Positions 7,881 through 15,993 of a DNA stretch of 64,000 nt are shown one piece after another. The stretch is from Granulicella cerasi. GTDB lineage: Bacteria > Acidobacteriota > Terriglobia > Terriglobales > Acidobacteriaceae. The stretch is from contig NZ_JAGSYD010000002.1 in NCBI RefSeq assembly GCF_025685575.1, positions 372,001 through 436,000 on the forward strand. Reading direction: 5' to 3'. The number at the start of each line of letters is the position of its first letter. The first letter of the stretch is position 1. A program made the translations under genes and the position numbers. The notes beneath the pieces are model-generated. The model was not told where the DNA came from. It searched no databases and worked only from the letters and a program-made list of their open reading frames with translations.

Positions 7881-8687
7881 ATGGCCGCTGCCGCAACGCC
7901 TGCACCGCCCGCCACACCGCCCCTGAAGGGCGTTCAGCCGCTCCGCGCGGGCGAAGGCCATAGCTTTCTCTGGCGCAAGCTGCACTCGCTCTCCGGCATC
8001 GTGCCCATCGGCGCGTTCCTGATCGAGCACATTGTCTCGAACTTCGAGGCCACCAACGGCCCGCTGGCTTATGCGCAGCAGGTGAAGTTCCTGAACTCGC
8101 TTCCGCTCGTGCGTGTGCTCGAGTGGGCGTTCATCTTTATTCCGCTGGCCTTCCACGCACTCTACGGCGTGTTCATCGCATTCCGCGGCCGCTCGAACGT
8201 CAACGTCTATCCGTGGGCCGGCAACTTCGGCTATCTGATGCAGCGCGTAACGGGCATCATTGCACTGCTCTACATCGTGCAGCACGTGTGGCGTCAGCGC
8301 TTCGCTGGCGTGCAGTTGCCGGAGCACCCGGGCGCGGCGTTCCATAAGGTTCAGGTGGAGCTGCACAACCCGTGGATGCTGGCGATTTATGTGATCGCGA
8401 TGATCGCCACCTGCTGGCACTTTGCTTATGGCATCTGGCTCTTCGCCGCGAAGTGGGGCATCACGCCGGGCAATAAGGCGCGCAAGAACTTTGGCTATGT
8501 ATGTGCGGCATTCGGTACCGGGCTTTGCATTCTTGGCCTGGTGGGGATGTATGCGTTCATCAACCCGAAGTATGCGAATGCTCCGGCGGATGTGATGCCG
8601 GAACAGCCTGCGGGGATTGCGTTGCCTGCGCCGAGTGTGAATGCGCCTGGAGTGACGAATCCTAATCAGCCGGGTGAGGTTCGGTAA
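7881..8687 (+). CDS. sdhC: Succinate dehydrogenase cytochrome b subunit
   Basis: This membrane anchor of complex II passes electrons from succinate oxidation to quinone. The 268-residue product has five membrane helices (about residues 37-52, 77-98, 118-133, 158-185 and 197-218) and four well-placed histidines (IEH, AFHALYG, VQHVW, CWHFAYG). These fit the single-subunit diheme anchor of the Bacillus type, so no SdhD is expected, and none is present. The start has a good ribosome site (GAGGCGAGGAG). A Pro/Ala-rich N-terminal extension and a C-terminal periplasmic-type tail extend the core. It is the first gene of an operon with sdhA and sdhB. Confidence 0.92.
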   Translation: MAAAATPAPPATPPLKGVQPLRAGEGHSFLWRKLHSLSGIVPIGAFLIEHIVSNFEATNGPLAYAQQVKFLNSLPLVRVLEWAFIFIPLAFHALYGVFIAFRGRSNVNVYPWAGNFGYLMQRVTGIIALLYIVQHVWRQRFAGVQLPEHPGAAFHKVQVELHNPWMLAIYVIAMIATCWHFAYGIWLFAAKWGITPGNKARKNFGYVCAAFGTGLCILGLVGMYAFINPKYANAPADVMPEQPAGIALPAPSVNAPGVTNPNQPGEVR

Positions 8688-8689
8688 GA

Positions 8690-9001
8690 ATGTTTCGCCT
8701 TGCCGTGGCGCTGATGGTCGTTGGAATCCTCATCGTCATTGCAGGTGCAGTAGTAGCTAATCGAGCTGTGATTCAGATGTCGAAGCGGCTCGACGCAAAG
8801 TATAAGAAGTTGCGAAAGCGACAGTGGTGGAATGTCATCGGCGCAGGTTCGACACACGTGATCAGCGAGTATCGAGCGACTGCTTGGAGTGATGCTATTC
8901 CCTCATTACGCTTACGGCGCGGCTATCAACTGATGGCAACGGGATTCGCAATGATGCTTGGGGCTAGTGTTTTAGGAAATTATTTTCGAGGAAGTTTCTG
9001 A
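8690..9001 (+). CDS. Small membrane protein inside the sdh operon
   Basis: The 103-residue product has an N-terminal hydrophobic helix (about 5-24) and a second near the C-terminus (about 80-96). Between them is a basic stretch (SKRLDAKYKKLRKRQWW). No family is recognised. It begins two bases after the sdhC stop, and its stop overlaps the sdhA start (TGATG), so it is translated with the complex II genes. It might assist assembly or stability of the enzyme; that rests only on position. Confidence 0.72.
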   Translation: MFRLAVALMVVGILIVIAGAVVANRAVIQMSKRLDAKYKKLRKRQWWNVIGAGSTHVISEYRATAWSDAIPSLRLRRGYQLMATGFAMMLGASVLGNYFRGSF

Positions 9002-10773
9002 TGGCAGCAGCAACACCCAGAATCATCGTCGTCGGCGGAGGCCTTGCGGGTCTCTCGGCCGTCATCAAGATCGCCGAAGCGGGCGGCAAGGTTGACCTGT
9101 TTTCGATCGTGCCGGTGAAGCGTTCCCACTCTGTCTGCGCGCAGGGCGGCATCAATGCGGCGAAGAACCTGAAGGGCGAAGGCGACGACGTCCTCAAGCA
9201 CTTCGACGACACGATCTATGGCGGCGACTTCCTCGCCAATCAGACGCCGGTGAAGGCAATGACCGCGATGGGCCCGGCGATCATCGATCTGCTCGACCGC
9301 ATGGGTGTACCGTTCAACCGCACGCCTGAGGGCCTGCTGGACTTCCGCCGCTTTGGTGGCACGCTGTATCACCGCACCGCGTTTGCAGGCGCTACTACAG
9401 GCCAGCAGCTTTTGTACGCTTTGGATGAACAGGTTCGCCGCTTCGAGAGCGAGAACCGCGTCACCAAGTACGAAGGCTGGGAGTTCCTCTCCGCCGTGCT
9501 CGACAACAACGGTGTGGCACGCGGCATCTGCGCGATGGACCTGCGCACGATGGAAGTGAAGACCTTCCCTTGCGACGCCGTGATCATCGCGACCGGCGGC
9601 AACGGCGCCATCTTTGGCAAGTCGACGAACTCGGTCGTGTGCACGGGTTCGGCGCAGTCTGCGCTGTATCAGCAGGGCGCGGCCTACGCGAACGGCGAGT
9701 TCATTCAGGTGCATCCGACGGCGATCCCCGGCGAAGACAAGCTGCGCCTGATGTCGGAGTCGGCTCGTGGCGAAGGTGGCCGTGTTTGGGTGCCGCGTGA
9801 TAAGCATGACAAGCGCGCAGCGCAGTCGATTCCCGACAGCGACCGCTGGTACTTCCTCGAAGAGAAGTATCCGAAGTACGGCAACCTGGTGCCGCGTGAC
9901 ATTGCGACTCGCGAGATTTTCAAGGTTGTGTACGAGAACGACATGGGCATCGACGGACAGCCGATGGTGTACCTCGATGTCTCGCACCTGCCGGAAGAGC
10001 GCAAGCACAAGCTCGAAGGCATCCTCGAAATCTACGAGAAGTTCGTTGGCGATGATCCGCGCAAGGTGCCGATGAAGATCTTCCCCGGCATGCACTACAC
10101 GATGGGCGGCCTGTGGGTGGACTTCGAGCAGCAGACGAACATCCCTGGCGTCTTCGCTGCGGGTGAAGCGGATTACTCGATCCATGGCGCGAACCGCCTC
10201 GGCGCGAATTCCCTGCTGAGCTGCATCTACGGCGGCTTCGTCGCAGGGCCGAAGGCGATGGAGTATGCCAAGGGCCTGAAGGCAGTTGAAGGCGACGGCG
10301 GCGCGGCCAGCGAGCTGAAGCGCCAGACGGACTTCAACAACCTGCTGCTCACCAACCAGGGCAACGAGAACCCGTTCAAGATCTGGCGCGAGCTGGGCAA
10401 CACGATGACGCAGCATGCGACGATCGTGCGCTACAACAAGGGTCTCGATGAAGCAGACACGAAGCTGGTCGAACTGATCGAGCGCTACAAGAACGTGAAT
10501 CTCAGCGATAAGACGCAGTGGGCGAACACGAGCTTCGCGTTCACGCGCAACCTGTGGAACATGCTGCAGCTTGCCCGCGTGATCGTGAAGGGCGCTCGTA
10601 TGCGCGACGAAAGCCGCGGCGCTCACTACAAGCCGGACTTTGAAAAGCGCGACGACGAGAACTTCCTGAAGACGACGATGGCGATGTTCAAGGACGGCGA
10701 GCCAGAGATCACTTACCAGGATGTGGACACGCAGTACATCGTGCCGCGTCCGCGTGTGTACACGTCGAACTAA
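9001..10773 (+). CDS. sdhA: Succinate dehydrogenase flavoprotein subunit
   Basis: This is the catalytic subunit that oxidises succinate to fumarate at the cytoplasmic face of the membrane. The 590-residue product has the FAD-binding motif IIVVGGGLAGLSAV at residues 8-21, the covalent-FAD histidine segment RSHSVCAQGGINAA at about 41-54, the active-site HPTAIPG region at about 238-244 and GANRLGANSLL near 398. The length and style resemble the Bacillus/epsilon-type enzymes rather than the proteobacterial one. Start and stop both overlap small membrane-protein genes, which indicates tight translational coupling. Confidence 0.96.
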   Translation: MAAATPRIIVVGGGLAGLSAVIKIAEAGGKVDLFSIVPVKRSHSVCAQGGINAAKNLKGEGDDVLKHFDDTIYGGDFLANQTPVKAMTAMGPAIIDLLDRMGVPFNRTPEGLLDFRRFGGTLYHRTAFAGATTGQQLLYALDEQVRRFESENRVTKYEGWEFLSAVLDNNGVARGICAMDLRTMEVKTFPCDAVIIATGGNGAIFGKSTNSVVCTGSAQSALYQQGAAYANGEFIQVHPTAIPGEDKLRLMSESARGEGGRVWVPRDKHDKRAAQSIPDSDRWYFLEEKYPKYGNLVPRDIATREIFKVVYENDMGIDGQPMVYLDVSHLPEERKHKLEGILEIYEKFVGDDPRKVPMKIFPGMHYTMGGLWVDFEQQTNIPGVFAAGEADYSIHGANRLGANSLLSCIYGGFVAGPKAMEYAKGLKAVEGDGGAASELKRQTDFNNLLLTNQGNENPFKIWRELGNTMTQHATIVRYNKGLDEADTKLVELIERYKNVNLSDKTQWANTSFAFTRNLWNMLQLARVIVKGARMRDESRGAHYKPDFEKRDDENFLKTTMAMFKDGEPEITYQDVDTQYIVPRPRVYTSN

Positions 10774-10919
10774 TGGGGACTCATCACCTTAGTTCGACTG
10801 CGTTATCGCTGGCGCTGGTAGCAGGCGCGGTGGTTTGCATCGGTATCTTCAAGATTTATAGCCGTTGGGTAGACGGCAAGGCGGCGCAAGAGAAGGCCGC
10901 AAAAGATGTACGGGAGTAA
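10773..10919 (+). CDS. 48-residue single-span membrane protein between sdhA and sdhB
   Basis: A 48-codon gene starts at an ATG overlapping the sdhA stop (TAATG) and ends 4 bases before the sdhB start. The product begins MGTHHLSSTALSLALVAGAV, has one hydrophobic helix (about 8-27) and ends in a charged tail (KAAQEKAAKDVRE). It fits a small inner-membrane protein. No family is recognised. The exact overlaps on both sides argue that it is a real gene rather than a spacer. Confidence 0.68.
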   Translation: MGTHHLSSTALSLALVAGAVVCIGIFKIYSRWVDGKAAQEKAAKDVRE

Positions 10920-10923
10920 CGAG

Positions 10924-11685
10924 ATGGCACGGACGATTAAAGTCGAAATCAAGCGGCAGAATACGCCCGACGCGGCGCCGGTGACGGAGAAGTTTGAGAT
11001 TCCCTATCGCCCCGGTATGAACATTACGTCGTTGCTGGGCGAGGTCGCGATGAATCCGGTGACATGCGAAGGCAAGCCTTCGACGCCGGTCACGTATGAC
11101 TCGAACTGCCTCGAAGAAATTTGCGGCTCGTGCGCCATGCTGATCAACGGCAAGGCGATGATGGCGTGCTCGGCGCTGGTGGACAAGCTGCAGGGCGGCG
11201 ATGAGAACAAGACGATCACGCTCGCGCCGCTGTCGAAGTTCCCTGTCGTGCGCGATCTCGCGGTCGACCGTTCTGTGCTCTTCGAGAACCTGAAAAAGGT
11301 GAAGGCGTGGGTGCCGATCGATGGCTCCTACGACCTCGGCGCAGGCCCTAAGCAGGCTCCGCAGATTCAGGAGCAGCGCTATCCGCTGTCGAACTGCATC
11401 TCCTGCACGATCTGCATGGAAGTCTGCCCGCAGTTCAACGACGCGACGGGCTTCGTTGGTGCAGCGTCGATCGCACAGGCGAAGTTGTTCAACCTGGATC
11501 CAGGTGGTTCGGTGCTGAAGGAAGATCGTCTGCGCGCTCTGGCCGGCGACGGCGGCGTGCAAGAGTGCGGCTTCGCCCAGAACTGCGTTCAGGCCTGCCC
11601 GAAGGGTCTGCCGCTCACCGAAGCAATTTCGGACATGGGCCGCGATGTGTTCGTGCAGCAGGTGAAGGACTTCTTCCGCCGGTAA
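10924..11685 (+). CDS. sdhB: Succinate dehydrogenase iron-sulfur subunit
   Basis: SdhB carries the three Fe-S clusters that link the flavin to the quinone site. The 253-residue product has the plant-type 2Fe-2S cysteines (CEG...NCLEEICGSCAM...MAC, about residues 46-86), then CISCTICMEVCP (about 159-170), and CGFAQNCVQACPKG (about 218-231). This ATG was preferred over an upstream in-frame ATG at 10906 because GGGAG lies at the right distance and homologues begin here. It is the last enzyme subunit of the operon. Confidence 0.95.
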   Translation: MARTIKVEIKRQNTPDAAPVTEKFEIPYRPGMNITSLLGEVAMNPVTCEGKPSTPVTYDSNCLEEICGSCAMLINGKAMMACSALVDKLQGGDENKTITLAPLSKFPVVRDLAVDRSVLFENLKKVKAWVPIDGSYDLGAGPKQAPQIQEQRYPLSNCISCTICMEVCPQFNDATGFVGAASIAQAKLFNLDPGGSVLKEDRLRALAGDGGVQECGFAQNCVQACPKGLPLTEAISDMGRDVFVQQVKDFFRR

Positions 11686-11690
11686 CAACG

Positions 11691-12404
11691 ATGAAGCGCT
11701 GGGTGTTGGCTACACTGCTGACGACAGCTTCGGTATCCACATGGGCTCAATGCGTCACGCGCATTGAGCCCATTCCGTTAGAAGGAACCAAAGATGTCAA
11801 GACACAAGCGCTCTTAAGCAAGCACGAGTTCGTGCTGTACAAGACTCCTCTGAACAACGGTGTAATGCTTGAAGTTCTCGGCGTCCATGATGGCTCGCCG
11901 TTTGGTGGTCACATGGAGCGCGGAATTCGTATTGTGCGCGGATCAACGGTGCTCGCCGAGAAGAACATCGCAGAGCTTCCCGAATTTCAAACGCACTCGA
12001 CAGACCCGGACGACAGCTTATCCGACTCTTACCGGGCAATGGCATCGTTGAAGGCATGCACAAACTCATCCGAGTTTGCAGCGGTCTCGTTTCATTGGTC
12101 TGGTGACATAACGAGTCCTGAACTGCTGATGACAGTGACGCGGATAGGAGAACGGTACGTGATTTCAGCTCTTCCGACGATTAGCGCCGGGGTCTTTGAA
12201 TTCAAACGTACCAATGCGAGTCGCGCTCGTGTGTGGACGAACATGCATGAAGGGGGATGCAATGCGTGTGAGACTCACTACGAGATTGACGAGTATGTCT
12301 TCGTCGAAGGAACACCGAAGTTGACCAGGAAACACACGTCCAAGCAGCTCTATACTTCTGGCGACATCAAGTTCCCTGAGAATGCGCTCCTGCTGGTGCC
12401 CTAG
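11691..12404 (+). CDS. Exported protein of unknown function
   Basis: The 237-residue product has a signal peptide (MKRWVLATLLTTASVSTWAQ, cleavage probably after AQ). The mature part contains five cysteines (after AQ, KACTN, GGCNACE) and no repeat. I do not recognise the family. It begins 5 bases after sdhB, so it may share the transcript. The CNAC pair could bind metal or form a disulfide in the periplasm. It is the last host gene before the mobile element. Confidence 0.7.
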   Translation: MKRWVLATLLTTASVSTWAQCVTRIEPIPLEGTKDVKTQALLSKHEFVLYKTPLNNGVMLEVLGVHDGSPFGGHMERGIRIVRGSTVLAEKNIAELPEFQTHSTDPDDSLSDSYRAMASLKACTNSSEFAAVSFHWSGDITSPELLMTVTRIGERYVISALPTISAGVFEFKRTNASRARVWTNMHEGGCNACETHYEIDEYVFVEGTPKLTRKHTSKQLYTSGDIKFPENALLLVP

Positions 12405-12497
12405 CAGCGCGGCGAACTGGCTCTGCGGCGATCCGCACTATTCCTGTAGCTCGCACAGAATCTCATCGCAGTGCTCGACAAGTAGACCTTTCGCTTT

Positions 12498-12510
12498 GCT
12501 CAGGATGACA
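12498..12510. repeat. Putative attL core
   Basis: GCTCAGGATGACA here is repeated exactly at 41777-41789. Bases 12481-12513 belong to a dispersed host repeat with a relative at 6985-7017. The AT-rich sequence unlike the flank starts directly after this point. Confidence 0.6.
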
Positions 12511-12570
12511 GATATAGCGTAATGAAATGTAAATAAAAATCTTAGTATTTTGCTATTCTCTATACGAGTC

Positions 12571-12630
12571 CTACACAGAAACTAGGATTCAACGACTTGC
12601 AGGAAAAACCTGCACAGAATCTGCACAGAA
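12571..12630. promoter_or_regulatory. Putative integrase arm-binding sites, left end
   Basis: Three same-orientation motifs lie in this AT-rich stretch: CTACACAGAA (12571-12580), CTGCACAGAA (12610-12619) and CTGCACAGAA (12621-12630). The last two are spaced by 11 bases, one helical turn. Three related motifs lie at the right end. They would fit arm-type sites of a lambda-style integrase. They also overlap the integrase promoter region. Confidence 0.45.
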
Positions 12631-12655
12631 CGCGTCTGAATCAGTGGAGACGAGT

Positions 12656-14083
12656 ATGGCATTCGTCACCGACAAAGCCGAACTCAAACCGGGATTGGTA
12701 ATCTTCCGACGCGGCGATGTTGAGCATCGCATGTGGTACTGCCGCATGAAGATTCCCAAGGCAGACCGCTACAAGACCATCTCCCTCAAGACGACCGACG
12801 TTGAACTCGCTCGGGAACGCGCCTTCGACCAGGATGCGGACATCCGGTTCCGCCTGAAGCATGACGTCCCTGTGTTCAACCATCCCTTCCGGGAGGTTGG
12901 CCGAGAGTATCTGCTGACCCAGGAAGCGCGTGCGCAGCGCGGTGAAATCAGTGCGGCGCGGCCCAAAAAGATCCGCGCCGTCATTGATGGAGCCTTGGAG
13001 AGGTACGTCGGTTCCACTCAAGTGCATCTGATCGGCGATGAGCTATGGGGTGGTTATCCGGCGTGGCGAAGAGTGAACGGCGCGGGACGCTTGAGGCGGA
13101 ACGGCGTCCGCGAGGTCAGCGATGAAATGGCACAGGAGTTTGCGGACAAGGAAGCTGAGCGCCGCACCAAAGTGCAGAATGCTCTTGGCATTCGAGTCTT
13201 AAAACCTATTAAGCTGGCACCGTCCGAGGAGCGGACGGTGCCCTTCATCAGCGATTCCACGATTCGCTTTGAGATGTCGATCTTTGGCGCTGTGATGAAC
13301 TTCGCGATCAAGAAGCGGTATGTTCCTGCCAGCCAGCGTTACGACGAACGTCCCAAACTCAAGACGATGCGGCGAGATGAGTTCACTCTGGAGGAGTACC
13401 GCAAACTTCATACGATTGGCAGAAAATGGATCGCGGAAGCAGACAAGCCTTCGAGTACCTGGTATCGCACGGTCACGTACAACATGATTTTGATCGCCTG
13501 CAATACCGGCATGAGGCCAGCGGAGATGAAGAACCTACGTTGGCGTGACATCATGCCCGCGAAAGACCGCGAGGGACGCGAGATTGTTGTGCTGTTCGTG
13601 CAGGGTAAAGGCAAGTCGCGTAAGCTCGTTGCGCCCAAGAGCGTCGGGGATTATCTTGAACGCATCCGCTCTATCTCCAAAGCAACAGGGCTGGAAGACC
13701 GGGTCTTTACGACGGTGAACGGCAAGCCTGCCAAGAGTCTCTACGTCTCTTTGATTGCTGACCTCCTAGGCAAAGCCAACCTGCGCGAAGGCACGCAGGG
13801 CGTACCGAGATCAACTTATTGTTTCCGGCACACCTATGCCACGCTTCGCCTTCAAGAGGGAGTTGATGTTTACTTCCTTGCTGAGCAAATGGGAACGTCC
13901 GTGCAGATGATCGAGCAGCACTATGGACATGTGAATACGATCAAGCACGCGGACCGCGTGCTACAGGGGATGACAGGATGGGAGGCTCCGCATCCTGAAG
14001 TGGACGTTACTAAGGCTAAGGCATCGAAGGCGGCGGAGACGCACGATAAACTCAAACGCGGTCAGCACCGCAGGACAGGCTGA
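12656..14083 (+). CDS. int: Tyrosine recombinase / phage-type integrase
   Basis: This enzyme would catalyse insertion and excision of the element at the attachment repeats. The 475-residue product has an N-terminal arm/core-binding region and a catalytic domain with Arg287 (NTGMRPAEMKNLRW), a Lys in KGKSRK near 318-323, Arg391-His392 (CFRHTYATL) and the nucleophile Tyr423 (IEQHYGHV). The usual His of HxxRH is Tyr here, and the H/W before the nucleophile is in the MGTSVQM form; both are common in this integrase subgroup. A GGAG ribosome site supports this ATG. It lies just inside the left end, reading inward. Confidence 0.93.
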   Translation: MAFVTDKAELKPGLVIFRRGDVEHRMWYCRMKIPKADRYKTISLKTTDVELARERAFDQDADIRFRLKHDVPVFNHPFREVGREYLLTQEARAQRGEISAARPKKIRAVIDGALERYVGSTQVHLIGDELWGGYPAWRRVNGAGRLRRNGVREVSDEMAQEFADKEAERRTKVQNALGIRVLKPIKLAPSEERTVPFISDSTIRFEMSIFGAVMNFAIKKRYVPASQRYDERPKLKTMRRDEFTLEEYRKLHTIGRKWIAEADKPSSTWYRTVTYNMILIACNTGMRPAEMKNLRWRDIMPAKDREGREIVVLFVQGKGKSRKLVAPKSVGDYLERIRSISKATGLEDRVFTTVNGKPAKSLYVSLIADLLGKANLREGTQGVPRSTYCFRHTYATLRLQEGVDVYFLAEQMGTSVQMIEQHYGHVNTIKHADRVLQGMTGWEAPHPEVDVTKAKASKAAETHDKLKRGQHRRTG

Positions 14084-14172
14084 CCGTGAATTCCCGAAGC
14101 CGTCTTTCGCCGGAGCCGTGGCGGAGGCGGGCGTAGGGAGTTCGATACCAATGACCTCTACGGATATGGGTT

Positions 14173-14361
14173 TTAGATTTGCCGCCGCCCCGCCGGGGCG
14201 CTCTTCGCGGCAAATCTTGCACACGTGTCGCCGGTGGCGACGTTTGTGTGCGCGCCGACTTTCTCGCCCAAATACCTCAATTCCGATGTCGAAGCGCCTG
14301 TCGCTTCCATCGGCGCACGGGTAGTCTGGAAGGTTTCAACTATAAAGTTCTTCTTAGCCAT
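14173..14361 (-). CDS. Small hypothetical protein, uncertain
   Basis: A 62-codon frame (MAKKNFIVETFQTTRAPMEA...) lies in the 407-base stretch between the integrase and the DUF4062 gene. Its composition looks more protein-like than the opposite strand, but there is no clear ribosome site and I know no family. The rest of 14084-14490 holds a GC-rich inverted repeat (GCCGCCCCGCCGGGGCG area) and nothing else that I can support. Confidence 0.3.
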   Translation of the reverse strand: MAKKNFIVETFQTTRAPMEATGASTSELRYLGEKVGAHTNVATGDTCARFAAKSAPAGRRQI

Positions 14362-14490
14362 CTTTAACAAGGGCCAAATAACGCAATCAAGCTAGCGACA
14401 TGTCCAAGGAAGTTTTCCTATAGCGGCCCGGAAGCGAAGCCGATTCGAGATGGTGCTACCGGATCACCGTGTGTAACGCCAAGAGACTGG

Positions 14491-15582
14491 CTAGCGTCTC
14501 TGACGACGTAACGGCACGAGCAAGTCTTCGACGATATGCGCAGAATTTAGCCGTAAGGCAGGGCGAGCTTGGCAGACATATACCGGAGTATGTGCGTTGT
14601 TTCCCGTGCCCAAGCTGATGCGGTTCGGGCTGGCCTCGCTCTCCCGCTGAGTCCGCCATGCCATGTAGTCGCCGCCGGAAATGCTCGCGGCAATTGCAAC
14701 GTGGGTCAGGCGTTGTGTTGGATCGACATGATCGAAAGTCCAAGAGGCAAAGGCCAACGCCGCTGCAAACTGTGTTTGCACGGCTTCTTCGACCAGTTCC
14801 ATGCCCATCTGTCCCGTTCTCCGGGCGGGCAGGGAGATGACAACCGAACCCTCCTCAGTCAGCAGGACCTGCGCGCCTCCCTCCTGAGTCAACATCAGCG
14901 AGGCATCTTGCATCGTTGGTTGTACGCCTCGTGTCGTCTCGAATAGACGATTTGAGCCGAACATGCCTTGCTGCATGAGCGCCTCAGCCAAGGCGGGTCG
15001 CTCAATCTCTACAGGCCGCAGGATCGACTGACGTGGTCCGCCAGCAATGGACAGGTTGAGCATGGCACCTGATGAAGCGTAGTTGCGCCGTTCAGCTGGT
15101 AGAAGAGCGACCGCACGCTGCGTCATCTCCTCCTGATCGACAGGCCCAGTGGCATTCGCCAGGGCGTGGTCATAGAGCGCCCGGGTGATAGCCTGCCTCA
15201 GTTCGTATACAGTGCGGAAGCCACTGCGGAAAAGGCCGGAGGCCCAAGCTTGCACCTCGCGAGCGAATTCTTCTTCCCTGGGTTCGCGCTCGACCCCTTC
15301 CTGAACAAAAGCCAGAATTGTTTTGGTACCCCTGGCTTCGTCATATTCCTCATGGGTAGCAGAGCGGCCGGATGGCTGGATCGCACCGTAGTGCTCTCCA
15401 ATGATCAGCACGACCATGTCAGACTGACGAAGACCTGTTAGGCAAGCTACTTGCGGTGACTCAGGACTAGCACCAAAATCCTCAGCCATGATCGGCTCGT
15501 GCCGTAATGTGATAATCGCTTCCCGCGCCGCGGCCCGGAACGATTCCATACCCGTGATGAGTGAACTGACAAAAACTCTCAT
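14491..15582 (-). CDS. DUF4062-domain protein
   Basis: The 363-residue product opens with a DUF4062 domain (MRVFVSSLITGMESFRAAAR, to about residue 90). This Rossmann-like fold is related to TIR/DUF4231-type signalling domains and often forms the sensor or effector start of STAND NTPases and other conflict proteins. The rest (about 100-363) has no recognised domain; a region near 260-330 (LVEEAVQTQFAAALAFASWTFD) is helical. The start was chosen by the family N-terminus and an AAGGA ribosome site. A 40-codon gene lies 43 bases upstream on the same strand. A defensive role is plausible from the domain and from the neighbours. Confidence 0.72.
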   Translation of the reverse strand: MRVFVSSLITGMESFRAAAREAIITLRHEPIMAEDFGASPESPQVACLTGLRQSDMVVLIIGEHYGAIQPSGRSATHEEYDEARGTKTILAFVQEGVEREPREEEFAREVQAWASGLFRSGFRTVYELRQAITRALYDHALANATGPVDQEEMTQRAVALLPAERRNYASSGAMLNLSIAGGPRQSILRPVEIERPALAEALMQQGMFGSNRLFETTRGVQPTMQDASLMLTQEGGAQVLLTEEGSVVISLPARRTGQMGMELVEEAVQTQFAAALAFASWTFDHVDPTQRLTHVAIAASISGGDYMAWRTQRESEASPNRISLGTGNNAHTPVYVCQARPALRLNSAHIVEDLLVPLRRQRR

Positions 15583-15625
15583 GAGTCCTTGGAAGCTGGC
15601 GGCTCGCAAGGAGCCGCTCAGCCTG

Positions 15626-15748
15626 TTACTTCTTCTTCGTTTTGGCTTGGGACAGAGAAGAGGCGATTGGCCCCTTATCTTGCTTAGGTGTATTCGGATT
15701 CCGAAGGTCCTTTCCCGCTTGAGAGGCAGTTTTCTTGGAGGTTGGCAT
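15626..15748 (-). CDS. 40-residue Lys/Ser/Ala-rich small protein (MPTSKK type)
   Basis: The 40-residue product begins MPTSKKTASQAGKDLRNP and ends SSLSQAKTKKK. The pattern of a basic start, a short L-x-x-P segment, and a conserved A-S-x-L-S-Q followed by a basic tail resembles small orphan proteins I recall from many bacteria (MATSKxxASKASKxL...SALSQ), though I cannot verify that here. It lies immediately upstream of the DUF4062 gene on the same strand and probably shares its transcript. Its function is unknown. Confidence 0.6.
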   Translation of the reverse strand: MPTSKKTASQAGKDLRNPNTPKQDKGPIASSLSQAKTKKK

Positions 15749-15993
15749 GTCGGAAACCTACGTGCTGGAAGCAAATGATGTCTAGCAAATTCGCACGGCC
15801 CGAGCGCGCTTGCCGGTGTTGTTTATGAACGCCTGAGCGACGAGGCAGGCGCGGCTGTCAATAAGGTGATTGTCAGCTATTAAGGCCTCTCTGGCTGTAT
15901 ATAGTTCCGAGTACCCGATCGCCTTGCGGCAAGGATGCGACGAAGAATCAACCGCCTTCATTGAATTACCCTTGATTAGCAGGCTCTTCCTTT

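Noticed and set aside
8980..10626. 548-codon minus-strand frame opposite sdhA
   Set aside because: Exact shadow of sdhA; composition rich in His, Arg and Val, with no domain.
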